Assembly: GCA_025716815.1 (NCBI GenBank)
Contig: JAIXMN010000019.1
Location: forward strand, 682,001 to 746,000
Reading direction: 5' to 3'
Source of the DNA: Dichotomocladium elegans
Lineage: Eukaryota; Mucoromycota; Mucoromycetes; Mucorales; Lichtheimiaceae
Length of the DNA: 64,000 bases
Under the pieces are notes generated by a model. It saw only the letters and a program-made list of their open reading frames with translations. It did no database searches and was not told where the DNA came from. Of this stretch, positions 59,861-64,000 are shown one piece after another. Numbering within the stretch: position 1 is the first letter of the stretch; each line of letters begins with the position of its first letter. Made by a program: the position numbers and the translations under genes.

Positions 59861-60049
59861 ATACTGGGGCGCCACGTGAAGGGCCATCAACGTATTTTGC
59901 GAAATTACTTTTCGCAGATAAGCCTGTCTATTGCGAAGCTCGTTTCCGCCATAGATTTTAGAATAAGCCGCAATCTATTCCTACGTATTGTCGGTAGCAT
60001 GGAGCGCCATGGCCTGCACTTTTGTCCAAAAGATGGATGCGGAACGTAA
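59861..60049 (+). pseudogene. Degenerate PIF/Harbinger-type transposase fragment
   Basis: The plus strand encodes, across frames, pieces that match the N-terminal part of HARBI1-like transposases: RILRNYFS, then in another frame DKPVYCEARFRHRF, then RISRNLFLRIVGSMERHGLH and FCPKDGCG. In intact members these lie in one frame before the first catalytic Asp. At least two frameshifts and a stop interrupt it, and nothing of the DDE core follows, so it is a dead fragment. Confidence 0.7.
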
Positions 60050-60125
60050 GCCTAATACTTATTGTCAAAATAAATTTCGCAAGGGACGAAAATTATGATG
60101 CATAATAACATGACGCATAAAACAG

Positions 60126-60226
60126 AAGGCTGTAGACATACCCGTTAGTCAACAGAGAATACCATCCCTCTTCTTACTCTTAAACTTACCCCGAAGGTAG
60201 CTAGATGTCCCATCGCGGTAACGACA
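60126..60226. repeat. 101-bp dispersed repeat, copy 2
   Basis: Same strand and length as 39166-39266, with mismatches mainly in the middle. The minus strand again reads RYRDGTSSYLRGK near one end and LTGMSTA near the other, but here an in-frame stop separates them. The shared peptide shows that the parent element was protein-coding. Confidence 0.9.
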
Positions 60227-60479
60227 GATGCGACGGCGGTAAGAGTTGGAGGAAGGAACGAGGAGGGACGACGACAGACCAACGACAACACCGGCGGCAA
60301 AAGCATCGGGAGCAACAGAGGAAGCAGACGAAGACAAAAACACCTCGACGAGGCCATGGTGGGAGACCTGCGAGGATGCAGCCAGATCACAGGCCCACCC
60401 AAAGCCCATATCCTCTTCTCTCGAGGCACTTGAGTTAGGCCGATATCGCTATCTACAGAGGATCCGGAATATTAGAAGA

Positions 60480-61110
60480 TTGCAGAATAGAACAAGGGTA
60501 ACCTATTGCCTTTTACTTTGCTCTTGACAACTGACCAAAACTACTCAAACGGATTGAGTTCAGACGAATATGATGGAATATAAGCACATCATTGTCTTCG
60601 AGAGTCGATGCATCTAGAGATGCCCTCAGTCTTATGGATAGGTGCGTTATCCATTACCAAGTAATAGCTCTTCATATGTTCATATTTATCCATCTCGTCC
60701 ATCGTAGCCTTAAGGAATCTGAGATAATGTCCAGTTACAGTTCCTCTGCTTGTAACTTCAGATTAACCTGCCCCCTTTCTTTCGGATATTGTTGCAGTCT
60801 AGTTTCGGCATCAACCAATAGTTGACAAGACTGTGCAAGAAGATCGATGTCAGCGACATCGTTGCATTTGCCCAACATGATTATAGGAGATCAAAGGGAG
60901 GCGGATGCGATGTGAGATACTACTACCGGAGCCACTGACGATGCCGTCCTATCCCGTTCTTCTCAGATGGGACAGTCATCGCAAGTTTAGTGGGATGAGC
61001 GATTGGGGGCGCGCATATGCGATTTTGCCATGATCCTGTCGAACACTTTTGGACAAAAGTTTGGGAGACGGCGTTCGAGCAAGTTTGCTGGGAAAAATCT
61101 TTCTTGTCCA
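60480..61110 (-). pseudogene. Tc1/mariner-type (DDE_3) transposase relic, C-terminal half
   Basis: The minus strand reads GTVTGHYLRFLKATMDEM, SYYLVMDNAPIHKTEGISR (second catalytic Asp), then after an in-frame stop CAYIPSYSSELNPFE (third catalytic residue Glu) and, after another stop, FWSVVKSKVKGNR. Further upstream on this strand near 61000 is ICAPPIAHPTK, which resembles the segment between the first and second Asp. Stops and frameshifts make it non-functional. The matching N-terminal half lies just to the right in opposite orientation. Confidence 0.8.
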
Positions 61111-61422
61111 TATTATACAGCTCATATATCAATGATACACATCAAATAGAAACAACTTATGCTAATGTATGGGAGGAGATATTTATTCTTTAGCCACTTC
61201 TTCTAGAACATCGCTGCCGCCTTATTCCTTCCGCAGACGAAGGAATCTCCCCCTTCGACAGCAAGTCAAAGGCTTCTAACTGCATGGAGCCAGTGATGGT
61301 TGAGCGATCAAATGTCGCGAGTTGCGTCGTTCCGGTATCTTGACCTTCCGTATTTAGAGAAGTGGTAGGAGCATGGGTAGAGAAGCAACCATGGCCTTTT
61401 TAACCTGCAGTTTATTTTTCTC

Positions 61423-61890
61423 TTGGCCATTGATTCAGTTTATTATCCTACCTGTTCCGAGGGCTTCCACTTGCGCGCAAAATACTGGTCTAACCTTGAG
61501 TATCAATCACTGGATGGCACAAAAGCGAGAAAGCAATACAGATGGCGTCTCTCGACCCCGCGCTGCCTTGAATTTAATGAATTCTGTAAAGTCAAATTGT
61601 GGAGACACTGTTTCTTGTCCCTACTGGACCAACCGCAAATATATACTAGGCCCATTGATACAGAATACGATGGTCGTGCTCAGTCTGGGGATTGCCATAG
61701 AGCAATTTATGATACAATAACTTCCAAGATTTGCGGGTTTGATAAAAAGGCTCGATTTCATTCTGTACATAAGAATAATGCTGCAGTGAACAAAGAAAGC
61801 GCCTCGATTAGGCACGCTGGCATGAAATATACTGCGTTTCGTTGATGAGTCCGGATTCTACATAAACACGAAACACAGCATAGCTTGATT
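61423..61890 (+). pseudogene. Tc1/mariner-type transposase relic, N-terminal half
   Basis: A plus-strand frame open to 61845 ends in AGMKYTAFR and a stop. Shifting by one base just before the stop continues as RFVDESGFYINTKHSIA, the first catalytic Asp motif of Tc1-like transposases, ending at another stop near 61890. The open part upstream contains KKARFHSVHKNNAAVNKESA. It stops exactly where the other half, on the minus strand, would continue. Confidence 0.72.
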
Positions 61891-62094
61891 CATGGAAAGT
61901 GCATCTGTACCAAAGACAAGGAAAGAGAGCTGTATCTCGTGCGACAATTTTTTTTTACCTTGTCAAGTAAAATTTTAAGCCGGCTGATCTGCTCTCCACT
62001 CCCCGCATGAAGCTTTTCTACAGGCCGGAGCCCGCTCTTCCCCCCCTCTTTCCCTCTCTCTCTCGCCACTTTGCCAATACATTTTTCTCTGTAC
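61891..62094. other. Short spacer before SF3B2
   Basis: Contains a pyrimidine-rich leader (62039-62065) directly before the SF3B2 start; the promoter must be short or lie within the transposon debris. Confidence 0.4.
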
Positions 62095-63960
62095 ATGGCC
62101 ACACGGGATCGGCAACCACTGGATGCAGACAGAATCAAAGTCTTAAAACAGAAACGACGTGCTAAAAAGAAAGCACGCAAGCAGCGACATCAGGATCTTT
62201 CTCTTGAGACAAATGCAAAGAAAACACCAAAAGAATCCGGTTCTGACAGTCCCAACGACATTGACAGCGCCAATATCTATTATACCGACAATTCAATCCA
62301 CGCCGCATTAGAGTATTCAAGTAGGGAATGGCAGGAGCTCATTCCCGTACTTGATCATTTTACCTGGTCAAGCCAGAACCAACCAGTACTGCAAGCGGAT
62401 CGCTCTTTGTCATATTCAGCCAATAACACACAGCAACCAACTGTTGTGTCGGATTGCGAGCAGGAGCGACAACCTTCGCGTAAGAAGTTGAAAAGACTTG
62501 CGCAACTCACTCTGGAAGAGCTGAAACAAATTGCAGATGTACCGGAAGTGGTAGAGGTGAGGAAAGATCCTTGCTCAAATCTATGGCTGACTAAAATATC
62601 GATTTCTCCAGCCATGGGATGTGACCGCAGCTGACCCTGAGCTATTGGTCAGCCTCAAGGGGTATCGGAATACGGTACCTGTTCCTCGACACTGGTGCCG
62701 GAAATATGCCTATCTTCATCATCGCAAGGATCGGCCAGCTTGGCAACTTCCTGGTAACGTCGCTATCTCGGCTCCCCCACCCCCACACGCACGCACACAT
62801 TCGTAGATATGCGGTCCTCTGGAGTCAGAAGCTAATGGATTAAATATCAGATTATATCGCTCAGACTGGCATTGCAGACACACGCGACGCCATGCGACAA
62901 AAGGAGGCTAGAGCAAGTGCTCGGCGGCGCGCACGTCTCAATCCCAAGCTGGGCAAGATGGACATCGACTATCAAAAGCTCCATGACGCATTTTTCAAAT
63001 ATCCAATACATGTTCGCATAAGCCGGCACGGTGAATTGTATTATGAGGGAAAAGAATGGAACGACTATTATCAGCCAGGTGTCCTTTCCGAGACGCTGCG
63101 TACAGCACTAGGCATGGACAACAACGCTGATAGTCCACCGCCATGGCTCTACAGCATGCAGCGCCATGGGCCACCTCCTGGGCATATGAGACTCTTGCTG
63201 CCTGGTGTCAATGCACCTGCACCCAAGGGTGCCCCTCTGGGATATCAACGTGGCGGGTGGGGTGCTCCGCCACCACCCCTGCCAACGGAGCATAATAGGG
63301 ACGATGAGGTATGTGTTGGTACGCTTACTAAGCCATGTCATATTGATGATTAATTAGGACAACGAGCCAATTGATAAACGGCTATGGGGCGAATTGCTGG
63401 ACAACGAATATGGGCTAGCTCGGGAAGGTATGATAAAACCCTCCCTATACCAAAGTTAATGTCAGCATGCTTATTTTTTTTTAGAACAACTGAGTGATAG
63501 AAGCGATGAAGACGAAGCTAAAGAGATAATGAGTATTGAGGACGAGCCCATAGCAGAGTACGATGTACCGGAAGCGATTGAGCTGCGCAAAACCCGGCCT
63601 GCAACTTCATCCAGTCAGGGCACAAGCCTAGGCCAGGAGTTGCCACTCTATCATGTCCTCACCCCTTCGGTTAACCCTAGCTTGAATGAGTTTTTACCGT
63701 CTGAGCACATCTATAATATTCCGGCGTCAAAAGATGTGGATGTAGCAGTACACGACCCAAGCGAGCTGGAAGATACAAGCCTCCTGATGTCCAAATACGA
63801 AGACGCACAAGATGCTCTGCCATCGTCGAGACCGCCACAGCCGTCTCAGTCACGTATAGACGTCTCTGACATGCTCCTTAAACATGTCCAGCTTCAGGCA
63901 AAACGACGTAAACAGCAAGACCGATACAAACAGTCAAAAAAGAAGGACTTTCGGTTCTAG
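62095..63960 (+). CDS. CUS1: Splicing factor 3b subunit 2 (SF3B2/CUS1)
   Basis: Five exons (62095-62556, 62612-62753, 62851-63308, 63358-63427, 63485-63960) encode 535 residues. The family core is obvious: PWDVTAADPELLVSLKGYRN, VPVPRHWCRKYAYLHHRKDR, then the PSP region with PPPWLYSMQRHGPPPGHMRL and LPGVNAPAPKGAPLGYQRGG, and RLWGELLDN after it. The N-terminus is Lys/Arg-rich and the C-terminus ends in a basic KRRKQQDRYKQSKKKDFRF. The protein contacts U2 snRNA near the branch site and binds SF3B4 through its central region. I prefer the Met at 62095 (MATRDRQPL) over 62071, since the latter adds hydrophobic residues and falls in the leader. Confidence 0.94.
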
Positions 63961-64000
63961 CAGTACGGCTCAAGTAACTATAAAAGGAGAGAAAATACCC

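Noticed and set aside
1..64000. CRISPR array, rRNA or tRNA genes, biosynthetic cluster
   Set aside because: I saw no regularly spaced direct repeats, rRNA-like sequence or convincing tRNA cloverleaf by eye; a tRNA scan would be decisive. Adjacent genes do not share a pathway, so no cluster is claimed.

Overview
The window is nuclear DNA of an intron-rich fungus, most likely an early-diverging Mucoromycota (zygomycete-type) species; this placement is an inference. The genes have fungal character: an XlnR/CTF1-type Zn2Cys6 activator, an SPT23/MGA2-type factor, an OPY2-like Cys-rich membrane anchor, an RTT107/BRC1 scaffold, a yapsin-like protease and SNC-type R-SNARE. Introns are about 45-130 bp with GT..AG ends, apart from six clear GC-AG introns that all begin GCAAGT. 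I rebuilt exons by eye; where I list exon coordinates the phases close to one open frame, but no transcript data were available.

Left part (1-23 kb): an SPT23/MGA2-like factor (+) lacking ankyrin repeats and membrane anchor; LST8 (-); a small putative mitochondrial protein (-); the divergent ribosomal pair uS4/RPS9 (-) and eL21/RPL21 (+); ORC4 (+); TRS120/TRAPPC9 (+, 18 exons); a 92-residue unknown (+); a SETD3-like SET protein (+) with two GC-AG introns and two micro-exons; and an aldo-keto reductase (-).

Middle (24-38 kb), almost all on the minus strand: a poly-Q Zn2Cys6 activator, a GPI-type aspartyl protease, an unknown 240-residue protein, an RTT107/BRC1-like six-BRCT protein with three GC-AG introns, and RRP1. 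From 38.3 to 42.0 kb there is no intact gene, only degenerate open frames and one copy of a 101-bp dispersed repeat.

Right part (42-64 kb): OPY2-like (+), ATX1 (-, with a 6-nt first coding exon), MOCS2A (+), RIB1 (-), DHH1 (+), a 3.3-kb gap, an AVT-type amino-acid transporter (+), a newly assembled unknown gene (-, 53.1-54.3 kb), an intronless HET-domain gene (+), an SNC1-like SNARE (-) whose start codon appears split by an intron, and an intronless GT34 glycosyltransferase (-). Around 59.8-61.9 kb lies a transposon graveyard: a PIF/Harbinger fragment, the second copy of the 101-bp repeat, and two halves of a Tc1-like transposase in opposite orientation. The window closes with the splicing factor SF3B2/CUS1 (+).

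The genes do not form one pathway; they are a normal housekeeping mix (translation, replication, TRAPPII traffic, TOR, splicing, mRNA decay, cofactor synthesis). I see no multi-gene novel system. The most unusual signals are the GCAAGT introns, the micro-exons and split start codon, the membrane-less SPT23-type protein, the HET gene and the inverted transposase halves.
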